Assembly: GCA_937904375.1 (NCBI GenBank)
Contig: CALDIG010000303.1
Location: 1 to 64,000 of the forward strand
DNA from: an uncultured Prevotellaceae bacterium
GTDB lineage: Bacteria > Bacteroidota > Bacteroidia > Bacteroidales > Muribaculaceae
Reading direction: 5' to 3'
DNA length: 64,000 nucleotides
A program made the translations under genes and the position numbers. Positions 7,924 through 15,744 of this stretch are shown one piece after another (position 1 is the stretch's first letter; each line of letters starts with the position of its first letter). The notes beneath the pieces were generated by a model that made no database searches, was not told where the DNA came from, and was given only the letters and a program-made list of their open reading frames with translations.

Positions 7924-9177
7924 TTACAAATCCAAGCTGTCTTCTTTGAGAAGGAAATCGAAAAGACCGATAGTTAGTATTCCCTCTTCGTTTCGGCGAG
8001 GCATTATGTGGTCTTTCACAACGATTACTTTCTTGAAAGAATCATTGATGTTTGTCAGCGAACGAGACTCTTGTATCTCTTTCTCCCTATCTGGAATGGA
8101 TAAGGCAGACTGTACATAATACTTCTTGCTTCCAAGATTAGCAACGAAGTCCACTTCAAGCTGAGTGCGAATCCACTTCCCGTCTTTGTCGGGCTTCCTT
8201 ATCTCTACCATTCCAACATCTACACTGTAGCCACGAGTTTTCAGTTCATTGTAAATGATGTTTTCCATGATATGTGTTTCCTCTTGCTGGCGCATATCAA
8301 GAATGGCATTTCTCAGGCCAATGTCTGTGAAATAATACTTAGAAAGAGTGTTGATATACTTCTTTCCTTTAATGTCGTAACGTATGGCCTTATTTAACAA
8401 GAAAGACTCTAGCAAATAAGTGAGGTAATTTGATATGGTTTGACTGCCAATCTTCACATTTTTCACACTCTTGAAAGTGTTTGACAATTTTGTAGGATTA
8501 CAAGGGGCTCCGATAGATGATGCTAAAATGAGCACTAGCTCACGCATTTCATTCTCATTCTTGATGTTATGTCGCTCAATAATGTCTGCCAAATAAACGG
8601 TTTCAAACAATTCCTTTAGGTAGTTTATCTTCTTTTGTTCTGTGTCAAAAGACTGAATGAGAGGCAAACCGCCATAGGTATAATATTCGCGCCATGCGTC
8701 TTGCTTGTCTCCGCCTTTAGCAGAATAGAACTCCGAGAATGATAGAGGATAAACATGAATAGTTTCTCCTCGACCACGAAACTCCGTCGGTATGTCGGAT
8801 GAAAGGAAATGTGAGTTGCTTCCTGTCACATAAGTGTCGGCTTTGTCAATATGCAGGAAACTATTCAAAACATCCACAAACTCATCCATTAACTGCACCT
8901 CATCAATAATGATGTAGTATAGTTCTTTGTCCTTGATTCTATCATGTACAAATTTAAGCATCGCATCTGGATCTCTCAAATCCTTGTTCTTGCGGTCTTC
9001 AAGATCAACACGGATGATATGGTCATCTGCCACCCCATTCTCTAACAGGTAGTGATAGAACAAGACATTCAGCAGGTACGACTTGCCACATCTGCGGATT
9101 CCAGTAATCACCTTTATAAAGCCATTTTGACGGCTTTCTATCAGTTGCTGGAGATACTTATCTCTTTTTATTTCCAT
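7924..9177 (-). CDS. AAA_14/DUF4143-type ATPase with PD-(D/E)XK-like C-terminus
   Basis: The 417-residue protein has Walker A GIRRCGKS at about residue 26, Walker B YYIIIDEVQ at about 92, and a sensor-like TYVTGSNSHFLSS. A DUF4143-type helical/winged-helix region follows (ETVYLADIIERHNI ... TISNYLTYLLES). Near residue 340 is the nuclease-like core QLEVDFVANLGSKKYYVQSA, with E-D then Q in place of the usual ExK, so cleavage activity is doubtful. The family is very common in Bacteroidetes; its role is unsettled, and defence or mobile-element functions are inferred. It has its own promoter (box at 9222-9229) set between two similar palindromes. It lies between comM fragments E and D, each within 200 bases, as a single-gene module. 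Confidence 0.85.
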   Translation of the reverse strand: MEIKRDKYLQQLIESRQNGFIKVITGIRRCGKSYLLNVLFYHYLLENGVADDHIIRVDLEDRKNKDLRDPDAMLKFVHDRIKDKELYYIIIDEVQLMDEFVDVLNSFLHIDKADTYVTGSNSHFLSSDIPTEFRGRGETIHVYPLSFSEFYSAKGGDKQDAWREYYTYGGLPLIQSFDTEQKKINYLKELFETVYLADIIERHNIKNENEMRELVLILASSIGAPCNPTKLSNTFKSVKNVKIGSQTISNYLTYLLESFLLNKAIRYDIKGKKYINTLSKYYFTDIGLRNAILDMRQQEETHIMENIIYNELKTRGYSVDVGMVEIRKPDKDGKWIRTQLEVDFVANLGSKKYYVQSALSIPDREKEIQESRSLTNINDSFKKVIVVKDHIMPRRNEEGILTIGLFDFLLKEDSLDL

Positions 9178-9194
9178 TGCCTAGATTAAATTTA

Positions 9195-9283
9195 TGTCAA
9201 TATTGACAACTTTTTACTATGCAAAAGTAGGGAGATATATCCAATTAAGCAAATGTTACATTAAAAAAATGACAACATTGACA
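9195..9283 (-). promoter_or_regulatory. Promoter and paired palindromes of the ATPase gene at 7924-9177
   Basis: The minus strand has TACTTTTG (9222-9229), a -7 box 45 bases before the ATG. TGTCAATATTGACA at 9195-9208 is a perfect 14-base palindrome in the leader. A near copy, TGACAACATTGACA, is at 9270-9283 upstream of the -33 region. Two matching sites on either side of a promoter suggest an operator for a dimeric regulator, possibly the gene product itself. Confidence 0.6.
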
Positions 9284-9376
9284 GATTTTTAATGCAACCA
9301 GGGTGTTTAAATGCTCAAAGCGTTATTACAAAGCATGGCTGTACGACTAAAAACAACAATCAACCTTTAAGGTACC

Positions 9377-9504
9377 CTACAAATTAAAGTAGCTGGCGCG
9401 GTCGAGGTTGCCCTCTAGCCGATGGCCTCCATGATGTGGGGCTGGCGCACCTGGACGCTGCCGTCGAGGTCGGCGATGGTGCGGGCTACTTTCAGGATAA
9501 GGTC
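9377..9504 (-). pseudogene. comM 3'-end fragment D
   Basis: The last ~41 codons of comM (from DRILK.. through NYFNL) are recognisable on the minus strand, with the stop TAG at 9377-9379. It carries the CCCTCTAG frame-breaking variant shared with fragments A and E. At about 9503 it passes directly into the 3' end of a DUF4143 ATPase, at the same junction as fragment C. Confidence 0.85.
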
Positions 9505-9619
9505 AAACAACCTTATCGTTCCATAAACGTTTCAGGAACTGCTCAACGGGCCACACTTCGATGTTGTTAAGTTTGCGAGGTCGTTCTTCCATTGAGAGCA
9601 GATAAAGTTTAACATTGGG
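9503..9619 (-). pseudogene. 3' fragment of a DUF4143 ATPase (copy of the end of 14089-15237)
   Basis: About 115 bases are nearly identical to the 3' end of the ATPase gene at 14089-15237, including the overlapping TGA and the run CTTCGATGTTGTTAAGTTT. The similarity ends next to the IS at 9623. Together with comM fragment D it repeats the arrangement at 13965-14210, so this is a duplicated block whose ATPase has been lost apart from its tail. Confidence 0.8.
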
Positions 9620-9622
9620 GGC

Positions 9623-11110
9623 TTAGCTAGTCGACCCTTAAAAAGTTGGCTTTGAACAAGTCAAGACCTATGGGGGCAGTTGCAAAATCCATGGATTTTG
9701 TTGCTGTCCCCAGTTTTTTTGTCCAATATATGGCCATTTCGACAAGGCGCAAAAGAAGCCTCATGGCTCTTTTGAAGTTGTATGCGGCTGCAGCGAGCAT
9801 CACGTTTATGTTGTCACCGAACACACCTTTGTAGAAGTTGCGTTCCATCCTGAAGTCGTGTTTGACGTGGCTTATTGTCGGCTCTATCCCGGCCCGCTTG
9901 CAGAAGAGCTCCCGTTTCTTCCGCTTCTTGTAGTAGGAGTCGTCTGCTTTCGGCGTGTCGGGGATGAGTATCTTCGTGCCGTTGACCTCTTTCTTGCCGC
10001 GGTAGCCCCTGTCGCTCGCAAGGTTCCTTATCTTCTGTCCAGTCAGCCTCTCCACTTGCTTGAGGCTGTCTTCTATCGTGTGGCCGTCATATTCGTTGCG
10101 GAACGAGAGAGCTCCGAGTATCAGTCCTGTTATGGAGCGCACAATCGACACCTTGTTGCCGAACTCATACTTCTTGTGGTCCTTTCCCTTGCTGATGCAC
10201 TGCACGTCGGGCTCGTGGATTGAGTAGATCTTGTTCTTGTCGCCCCTCTTCTGGTTGACAACGCGGATGAAGATGTTTATCTGCTCGTCATACTTGTGGT
10301 TGTCGCCCAGGTTGCGCTGAAGCTCACGCAGCAGCCTGCCGGCTATCGTGCGCAGCCTCCTGTCGGCCTTGCGCGCCTTCTTCCAGTTCTTCGGGTGGTT
10401 GCGGAAACGCTGGTCACGGTAGAGGGCCTTGAGCGTGCGCCTGTAGCTCTGACGCAGAGGGAGCCCCTCGGCCTTTACTATCTTCAGTATCTTGTCTACC
10501 ACTTTCTTGAGCAGCTTGGCGTCCGTGGGGAACGTGACGTTCTTCTCCTGGACCGTCGAGTCGATGAACGCAGTCTTGTGGGTGTCCCTGTCATCATGGT
10601 CGTCATTGACGCGTATGCTCTCCGCCAGTATCAGCTCTATCCCCTTCTCGCCTATGCGGTGGCGGAAATGAACAAGCTCAGACGACGCGCAGGGAGCGGA
10701 TGTGGTGAACTCGTCCATGCCGCAGAAGTACTGGTAGTAGGGGTTCTCGCTCCACTGCTCCACCACCGACTCGTCGGAGATGTCACGGACATGTTTGAGT
10801 ATCAACAGGCCGCACATCAGGCGTATTGGCTTGCACGGGCGACCGTTCTCATTACAGTACAGTGGACTGAAGGCTTCCTCAAAACGGCTCCACTCTATCT
10901 TGTCGGCCAAGCGGAAGAGGGGGTGGCTGTGGTCGAGCATATCGCCCAACGAGGCGAACAGCGACGGCTTTGTGTATGTCTTCTTTATCATAATAATCTG
11001 CAAGATTTTGTATGCAAATTTACAAAACCTTGCAGACATACGCAATAGCCAAGATGTTATAATAAGTTAATAATCAACCTGTTGCGACTTTATAAGGGTC
11101 GACTAGCTAA
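9623..11110. mobile_element. IS5-type insertion sequence, complete
   Basis: The ends match in inverted orientation: TTAGCTAGTCGACCCTTA at 9623-9640 and its reverse complement at 11093-11110, with weaker similarity further in. The element is about 1.49 kb and carries one transposase gene, whose stop codon lies inside the left inverted repeat. No convincing target duplication was found. It has landed at the edge of the ATPase remnant. Confidence 0.8.
9627..10991 (-). CDS. IS5-type DDE transposase
   Basis: The 455-residue transposase begins MIKKTYTKPSLFASLGDMLD at 10991. An in-frame ATG 18 codons upstream (11045) exists, but the shorter form is the usual start of this family. The N-terminal IS5-like region reads LFRLADKIEWSRFEEAF ... 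GRPCKPIRLMCGLLILKH. The DDE parts are TAFIDSTVQEKNVTFPTDAKLL (first Asp), NLASDRGYRGKKE (second Asp) and ELFCKRAGIEPTISHVKHDFRMERN (Glu). All three appear to be in place and the frame is intact, so the element may be active. The stop codon at 9627 is within the left inverted repeat. Likely IS5 or the related IS1182 group. Confidence 0.85.
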   Translation of the reverse strand: MIKKTYTKPSLFASLGDMLDHSHPLFRLADKIEWSRFEEAFSPLYCNENGRPCKPIRLMCGLLILKHVRDISDESVVEQWSENPYYQYFCGMDEFTTSAPCASSELVHFRHRIGEKGIELILAESIRVNDDHDDRDTHKTAFIDSTVQEKNVTFPTDAKLLKKVVDKILKIVKAEGLPLRQSYRRTLKALYRDQRFRNHPKNWKKARKADRRLRTIAGRLLRELQRNLGDNHKYDEQINIFIRVVNQKRGDKNKIYSIHEPDVQCISKGKDHKKYEFGNKVSIVRSITGLILGALSFRNEYDGHTIEDSLKQVERLTGQKIRNLASDRGYRGKKEVNGTKILIPDTPKADDSYYKKRKKRELFCKRAGIEPTISHVKHDFRMERNFYKGVFGDNINVMLAAAAYNFKRAMRLLLRLVEMAIYWTKKLGTATKSMDFATAPIGLDLFKANFLRVD

Positions 11111-11179
11111 ATGCTTTAAGTCCCTTAGTCATAACATGCCGCCAATTTTTAACTCAACCAAATCTTTTCGGAAAGTAAT

Positions 11180-11210
11180 CGGCGAGTTGCAAAAAATAAG
11201 CAACTCGCCG
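11180..11210. terminator. Hairpin after the DUF262 gene
   Basis: CGGCGAGTTGC (11180-11190) is perfectly complementary to GCAACTCGCCG (11200-11210), with a nine-base A-rich loop. It lies about 70 bases past the stop of the minus-strand DUF262 gene. There is no strong T run, so it may be a weak terminator or an RNA-stabilising stem. Confidence 0.45.
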
Positions 11211-11277
11211 AAATCTATTCAGTATTCTTTAGAGAAATTGTGACTAAATCAAGTGAGAAGTATTGAACAAGGAATTA

Positions 11278-13359
11278 TTATTCTTCTGGTTTGAGGGTTA
11301 GCACAATGTCATCAGTGACATCACCTTCGTTGAGGTGATATTTCTCTGCTACACGCCTCAATAACCGTATCTTGGTATTTGTGTCTGTATTTAAATAAAC
11401 ATAAACATTATCGGCAACTTTGGTGCTATGATCAACTTCACTTCCCACAATGTATGACTCTACATTGTCGTTGGCCAGCTCAAACAACGGCTGTGGGTCA
11501 AGGTCAAACAATTGTTTTAACGCCCATATCATTGCCGTTTTCCATTCCAAAGTCGGTTTCTTAAATTCTACTCCCATAATTGATATGCTACTCAATTGTT
11601 TATGGGTGAAATCAAAATCATCTTCATCAAGAGTCACTTGTTGAGACACTGCTGTAGTAGGGGTAAAATCGGTTTCGGGATACTGCCACAACTCCAATGC
11701 GTCTTTCACTAATATATTTCTACGCTCTTTAAGCTCCTTCTCAGTCCATTGGTCTTTGTTGCTGACAAATTTATTGAGATGCAATGTACTGTTATTATAG
11801 ACAAGTTCTTTTTTCTTAGTGAAAGAAGAATTACTCAATTCGGAGTTATAGGCTGTCACTGTAAGATTTGCTATAGTGTGAACCCATTTATCATGAATGG
11901 TTGTCGCCTTGCTTAAATCTCCACCAAGCTCGCCTACCCAAGCCTCATTAAGAGTTTGTGGCATAATATGTTCAACAGAGAAACGTTTCTCGTTTTTTTG
12001 TACAGTCTGAAGCTTCTCGAATACATTGATTGTTTCTGCGTTATTCTTGCGCTCAAGACGGTCAAGAATATAGGAACGAATGTAAGGACGCAAATTATAG
12101 ACAGCACTTTCTCCAAAAGCTTGCTTGAACATTTCATCATTCGGGAATGTTGTGCTCATGTTTTTGAGTAAGTATATCATCACCGATGAGTAGCTGATAT
12201 CATTTGTTCCTATTAGTTTCATGATTCGCTGATGTAAACCAGCAAACATACTTCGCAGAGCATTTGTTTGGTAGCCGCAAATGGTACGGCGAAGCAGATA
12301 ACTTTCAATTACTGACAACACATTTCGCAATTCTTCTATTGGCCATTGTTTCTCAACATAAAGGTTGTAGAAAGACATCAAGAATGGTGTTGGAGTTGTA
12401 ATATTGAGTCGATCAATTCTTTCTTTAATAAGGTTTGCTTGAGGGTCATCAAAATCATGAGTGATGAGCTTATTATATATAGTTGCATATTTGAGCAAGC
12501 TGGACAAGATACTTTCGTTATTCTTGTCTTTTGCGAAATCTTTGAAAGCCTTGTAAATCTGATTGCTTTTCACTTTACCAGCGTGAATCATCAAGAAATT
12601 AAAGATGAAATCTTCCAAATTGTTTTGTGCAAGTCTTTCAATCTTATACCAGTAGTTACGATAGAGGTGTTCCTGTTGGTCTGCAGGAATACCCATCAAG
12701 ATATAATTTCTGATTTTATCAGATTCCTCAAGTGCTAGACCAGTAGAATTGAGGCTTTCAAAAATAAGTTGTGGGTCGTCACCTTGATCTGGTTTCAATT
12801 CAATAGAGATAATCTGTAATTTCTCTATGGCATCACTTAATTCAGTAAGTGTAAGCTCATGGTTGTTGATAATGCGGTCGTAAAAATACCTGTAATTGAC
12901 AGTGACATTGGACTCTTTCTTATACATGTCTTCAGGGTCAAACACAAGAGAAGATAATGCCTCTTTGTCATCATTATATGGACGAAGACGCAATTTATTC
13001 ACATCATCATCCTCAGCCACGATAAAATCTTCGTAAATGCGTTTACTCGTTCTGATATCTTTCTCATCTTGAAACTCTCCATGATTGACAGCATTGACCA
13101 TTGCTATCATAATGAGTGAAACAGTGGTAAGACGTTGCTGACCATCAATAATAGTAAACGTTTTATTGTCATCATTCACAGAAACGATACTCCCGAAGAA
13201 ATGGGATTTCTTATTGTTCCGATGGACATCAACTAAGTCATCGTATAATTTCTTGCATTGCTCACGTTTCCAGTTATAATTCCTTTGATATACAGGAATA
13301 ACGAATCTTTTTCTTCTGCCCTCCATAAAATTATAGAGGTATTCTTCATTTCCAGTCAT
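11278..13359 (-). CDS. DUF262/DUF1524 protein (GmrSD-like, possible modification-dependent nuclease)
   Basis: The protein has 693 residues. The N-terminal DUF262 domain shows IPVYQRNYNWKREQC near residue 22 and the signature TIIDGQQRLTTV near residue 70, the NTP-binding/ParB-like motif of GmrS, SspE and BrxU. A helical middle follows, and near residue 465 is FSVEHIMPQTLNEAW, the HxxP core of DUF1524 (His-Me-finger nuclease of GmrD type). Members of this fused family are known as type IV restriction or phage-defence effectors. No partner genes (dnd/ssp, BREX) are present here, so it would act alone. An extra C-terminal stretch of about 100 residues (FTHKQLSSISIMGVEF onward) resembles a small DNA- or protein-binding add-on. 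A palindrome sits upstream at 13397-13422. Confidence 0.85.
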   Translation of the reverse strand: MTGNEEYLYNFMEGRRKRFVIPVYQRNYNWKREQCKKLYDDLVDVHRNNKKSHFFGSIVSVNDDNKTFTIIDGQQRLTTVSLIMIAMVNAVNHGEFQDEKDIRTSKRIYEDFIVAEDDDVNKLRLRPYNDDKEALSSLVFDPEDMYKKESNVTVNYRYFYDRIINNHELTLTELSDAIEKLQIISIELKPDQGDDPQLIFESLNSTGLALEESDKIRNYILMGIPADQQEHLYRNYWYKIERLAQNNLEDFIFNFLMIHAGKVKSNQIYKAFKDFAKDKNNESILSSLLKYATIYNKLITHDFDDPQANLIKERIDRLNITTPTPFLMSFYNLYVEKQWPIEELRNVLSVIESYLLRRTICGYQTNALRSMFAGLHQRIMKLIGTNDISYSSVMIYLLKNMSTTFPNDEMFKQAFGESAVYNLRPYIRSYILDRLERKNNAETINVFEKLQTVQKNEKRFSVEHIMPQTLNEAWVGELGGDLSKATTIHDKWVHTIANLTVTAYNSELSNSSFTKKKELVYNNSTLHLNKFVSNKDQWTEKELKERRNILVKDALELWQYPETDFTPTTAVSQQVTLDEDDFDFTHKQLSSISIMGVEFKKPTLEWKTAMIWALKQLFDLDPQPLFELANDNVESYIVGSEVDHSTKVADNVYVYLNTDTNTKIRLLRRVAEKYHLNEGDVTDDIVLTLKPEE

Positions 13360-13396
13360 AATATTAATATTTTTCTTAATTGATTTTAGTATAGAT

Positions 13397-13422
13397 AAAA
13401 AGGTGAAAATGTAACCTTTTTT
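13397..13422 (-). promoter_or_regulatory. Palindrome upstream of the DUF262 gene
   Basis: AAAAAGGT (13397-13404) and AACCTTTTTT (13413-13422) form an inverted repeat about 40-60 bases before the ATG at 13359. No clean TAnnTTTG box is seen nearby, so the promoter is uncertain; the palindrome could be an operator. Confidence 0.35.
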
Positions 13423-13469
13423 ATTAAGTTTTTTATTATTAAGAAGTTGGATAAGGAAAAACCACTAAT

Positions 13470-13952
13470 TTATATGGTTGCTATTCCAATCTTCGTTACA
13501 AAGTTAACAATTTGTTTCCAATTATGGGCATAACTCTGCAAGAAAAAATGAATTCGTCCATCAGGGTTCTTTAGCCTCTCGTCGTCCATCACAAAGCCCT
13601 TGACAAGATATTCCGACAGATGCCTTGTTGCCCATTGACGGAATTGAGTTCCCCGCAGGCCACGAACACGATATTCCACCGCAATTATCATCTCAAGAGA
13701 GTAGAAAACGATATTGTAACTCTTGCCATCGGCGGCAGTTGTCAAATATTCTTTGACAACTGAGCTCTCGGTTAATTCATTCTCTTTCAGAATATTGATT
13801 ATGTGATAGCTGATTGTTTGCTTAGAGGTGGCAAAAAGTTCTGCCATCTGTTGCTGATTAACCCAAATTTTGCCGTCGTGAGCATAGAGTGCTACTGATG
13901 CACGTCCATCGGCAGTGCGGTATATGATAATATTTTTCTGGTCTTCGTCCAT
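13470..13952 (-). CDS. RhuM-family protein, C-terminally truncated
   Basis: The 160-residue frame starts MDEDQKNIIIYRTADGRASV and has the features of the RhuM (virulence protein RhuM, PF13310) family: KIWVNQQQMAELFATSKQT with a helix-turn-helix-like DNA-binding look, YSLEMIIAVEYRVRG, and FRQWATRHLSEYLVKGFVMDDERLKNP. Full-length RhuM proteins are about 330 residues. Here the match stops after KNPDG and the last ~30 residues (FFLQSYAHNWKQ...) look like read-through of unrelated sequence, so the gene is probably broken. RhuM proteins often lie in defence or mobile regions; their function is unproven. The start is 13 bases from comM fragment C, and a decayed sister copy lies beside fragment E at 7510-7716. 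Confidence 0.7.
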   Translation of the reverse strand: MDEDQKNIIIYRTADGRASVALYAHDGKIWVNQQQMAELFATSKQTISYHIINILKENELTESSVVKEYLTTAADGKSYNIVFYSLEMIIAVEYRVRGLRGTQFRQWATRHLSEYLVKGFVMDDERLKNPDGRIHFFLQSYAHNWKQIVNFVTKIGIATI

Positions 13953-13964
13953 AGAGTAAAAACA

Positions 13965-14090
13965 TTACATGTTAAAGTAGTTGCTGCGGTCGAGGTTGCG
14001 GTAGCCGATGGCTTCCATGATGTGGTGCTGGCGGACGGTGACGCTGCCTTCGAGGTCGGCGATGGTGCAGGTTACTTTCAGGATGCGGTC
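13965..14090 (-). pseudogene. comM 3'-end fragment C (frame still open)
   Basis: Forty-one comM codons plus stop are readable without interruption: [41 protein letters not shown]. Differences from intact comM are mostly conservative, and this copy lacks the CCCTCTAG lesion of A, D and E. Its upstream end meets the ATPase gene so closely that the ATPase stop TGA (14089-14091) overlaps the first comM Asp codon. Confidence 0.9.
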
Positions 14091-15237
14091 AAATAACCTT
14101 ATTGTTCCATAAACGTTTCAGGAACTGCTCAACGGGCCACACTTCGATGTTGTTAAGTTTACGAGGTCGTTCTTCCATTGAGAGCAAATAAAGCTTTGCA
14201 TCGGGATATTCTTCACCGAAAGCTTTAATCCCTTTGGTGTCACTTGGTGATATGTTTTTTGACGATTTCACTTCAATAGCCACCTTGGCTTGACCGATGA
14301 CAGCATCCACCTCATATTTGTTGTCTAATGTATGCCAATATGAGAGAGTTTTATCTGGATGCCGATAAGAAAGATAAGCCCTTAATTCTTGAATTACCAA
14401 ATGCTCCAGGGCGTGCCCATAAATATCTGTTCCCTGCTGCAATGGCACTCGATGTAATAGATGATTGGGTATGGCCACGTCAAAGTAGTAGAACTTGGGT
14501 GATTGAATGACACGTCGCTTGATGACTTTTGTGTAAGATGGAAGATAGAATCCGAGCATGGTTTCCTCAAGAATAGAGAAATACTCCTTTACTGTCTTGG
14601 AAGAAATGCCACAATCACGAGCGATATTGGTGTAGTTGACAATCTCGCTGCTACTTAAAGCAGCGACCTGCAAAAATCGAGTAAAAGAGTCCAGCCTTCT
14701 AACGATAGCCTCTTCCACGATTTCCTGCTGCAAATAGTCACCGATATATGATTGAATTCGCATCGTGGGATTATTCATTAGATAATGATGTGGTAACATT
14801 CCATGATTTAAAGCTCTATTTAGGTCGAAGTCTGGTATCTCGGCACTAACAAGAGGGAATAAAGTCTTTCGCAATGCCCTACCACCAAGCAGATTTGCTC
14901 CACTACGACGTAATTTGCGAGCACTTGAGCCACTTAGAATAAACTTCAGCCCCTTGTTTTCTATTAGCCAATGTACTTCATCAAGCAGAGCTGGCACCTT
15001 CTGAACCTCATCTATAATTACCAGCTCTCCTTCGTCTAAAAGCTCACATTCTTCACGCAGCAAGGCCGGACGCAGTTGAAGCGACATGCGCACATCGCTT
15101 TTGAGCAAGTCATAAACTGTTGCTTCAGGAAAAAGCATTTTTAATAGCGTGCTTTTCCCGGTCTGCCTTGAACCCCACAAGAACAGGCTCTCATCTTTGA
15201 CTTCTTCTAACTTTAATATCCTTTCAAGCATAATCAT
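14089..15237 (-). CDS. AAA_14/DUF4143-type ATPase with PD-(D/E)XK-like C-terminus
   Basis: About 382 residues. Walker A is [10 protein letters not shown] near residue 25 and Walker [10 protein letters not shown] near 75, followed by [15 protein letters not shown] and [17 protein letters not shown]4143 helical region has a winged-helix-like segment ([18 protein letters not shown]), and a C-terminal nuclease core reads [21 protein letters not shown] with the expected D and ExK residues. An in-frame ATG at 15258 lies inside the -7 box (15256-15263), so it should not be in the transcript; the ATG at 15237 (or 15231) is the better start. It is one of the single-gene modules beside comM fragments, with comM fragment C touching its stop. 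Nuclease activity is plausible; its role is inferred from gene context only. Confidence 0.85.
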   Translation of the reverse strand: MIMLERILKLEEVKDESLFLWGSRQTGKSTLLKMLFPEATVYDLLKSDVRMSLQLRPALLREECELLDEGELVIIDEVQKVPALLDEVHWLIENKGLKFILSGSSARKLRRSGANLLGGRALRKTLFPLVSAEIPDFDLNRALNHGMLPHHYLMNNPTMRIQSYIGDYLQQEIVEEAIVRRLDSFTRFLQVAALSSSEIVNYTNIARDCGISSKTVKEYFSILEETMLGFYLPSYTKVIKRRVIQSPKFYYFDVAIPNHLLHRVPLQQGTDIYGHALEHLVIQELRAYLSYRHPDKTLSYWHTLDNKYEVDAVIGQAKVAIEVKSSKNISPSDTKGIKAFGEEYPDAKLYLLSMEERPRKLNNIEVWPVEQFLKRLWNNKVI

Positions 15238-15255
15238 TTGGCATTTATGTCGTGG

Positions 15256-15349
15256 CAAAGTTACTACCGATTGTTCGGATATCCAAGAAAAATGCAGAAA
15301 AAATGAAGTAGAACTTCAAAAATTCGGTGAAAAATTGAAGTGCCACTCC
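15256..15349 (-). promoter_or_regulatory. Promoter and palindromes of the ATPase gene at 14089-15237
   Basis: The minus strand gives TAACTTTG at 15256-15263. Upstream are CCGATTGTTCGG (15267-15278), GAAGTAGAACTTC (15305-15317) and the near copy GAAGTGCCACTCC (15337-15349), the last two sharing GAAGTnnnACTyC. The spacing around the -33 region suggests operators specific to this gene. Confidence 0.55.
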
Positions 15350-15374
15350 CAAATTTCATCTTTTAAAAGAGGTG

Positions 15375-15562
<188 letters not shown>

Positions 15563-15591
15563 CGGCACAACTACACGATTATGTGGTGGGA
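15563..15591. repeat. Shared junction tail, copy 1
   Basis: This 29-base stretch, CGGCACAACTACACGATT plus ATGTGGTGGGA, is repeated at 18021-18049 with one mismatch. In both places it lies where comM similarity ends and unrelated insert sequence begins. It does not match intact comM well, so it may be the edge of an inserted element. Confidence 0.75.
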
Positions 15592-15664
15592 ATAGTTCTT
15601 TGTTTGTCACGAGGAAAATAAGGAAGCGTTTTTGCCGATTTTTATCTTATTTTCTCAATTTACA

Positions 15665-15715
15665 CCAAATAAGCACAAAATTTATTGCTTATTTGGCATT
15701 TTTTTATTATCTTTG
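15665..15715 (+). promoter_or_regulatory. Promoter with 32-bp palindrome for the ATPase at 15745
   Basis: CCAAATAAGCA (15665-15675) and TGCTTATTTGG (15686-15696) form a perfect inverted repeat over the -33 area. TATCTTTG (15708-15715) is the -7 box, 30 bases before the ATG. The same palindrome recurs just after the gene at 17217-17248. Confidence 0.65.
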
Positions 15716-15744
15716 CGCAAAATTATAATACTTAAATATGCTTT

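Noticed and set aside
10296..11048. Plus-strand open frame of 250 codons across the IS
   Set aside because: It is antisense to the transposase, which has clear DDE motifs; a GC-skewed shadow.
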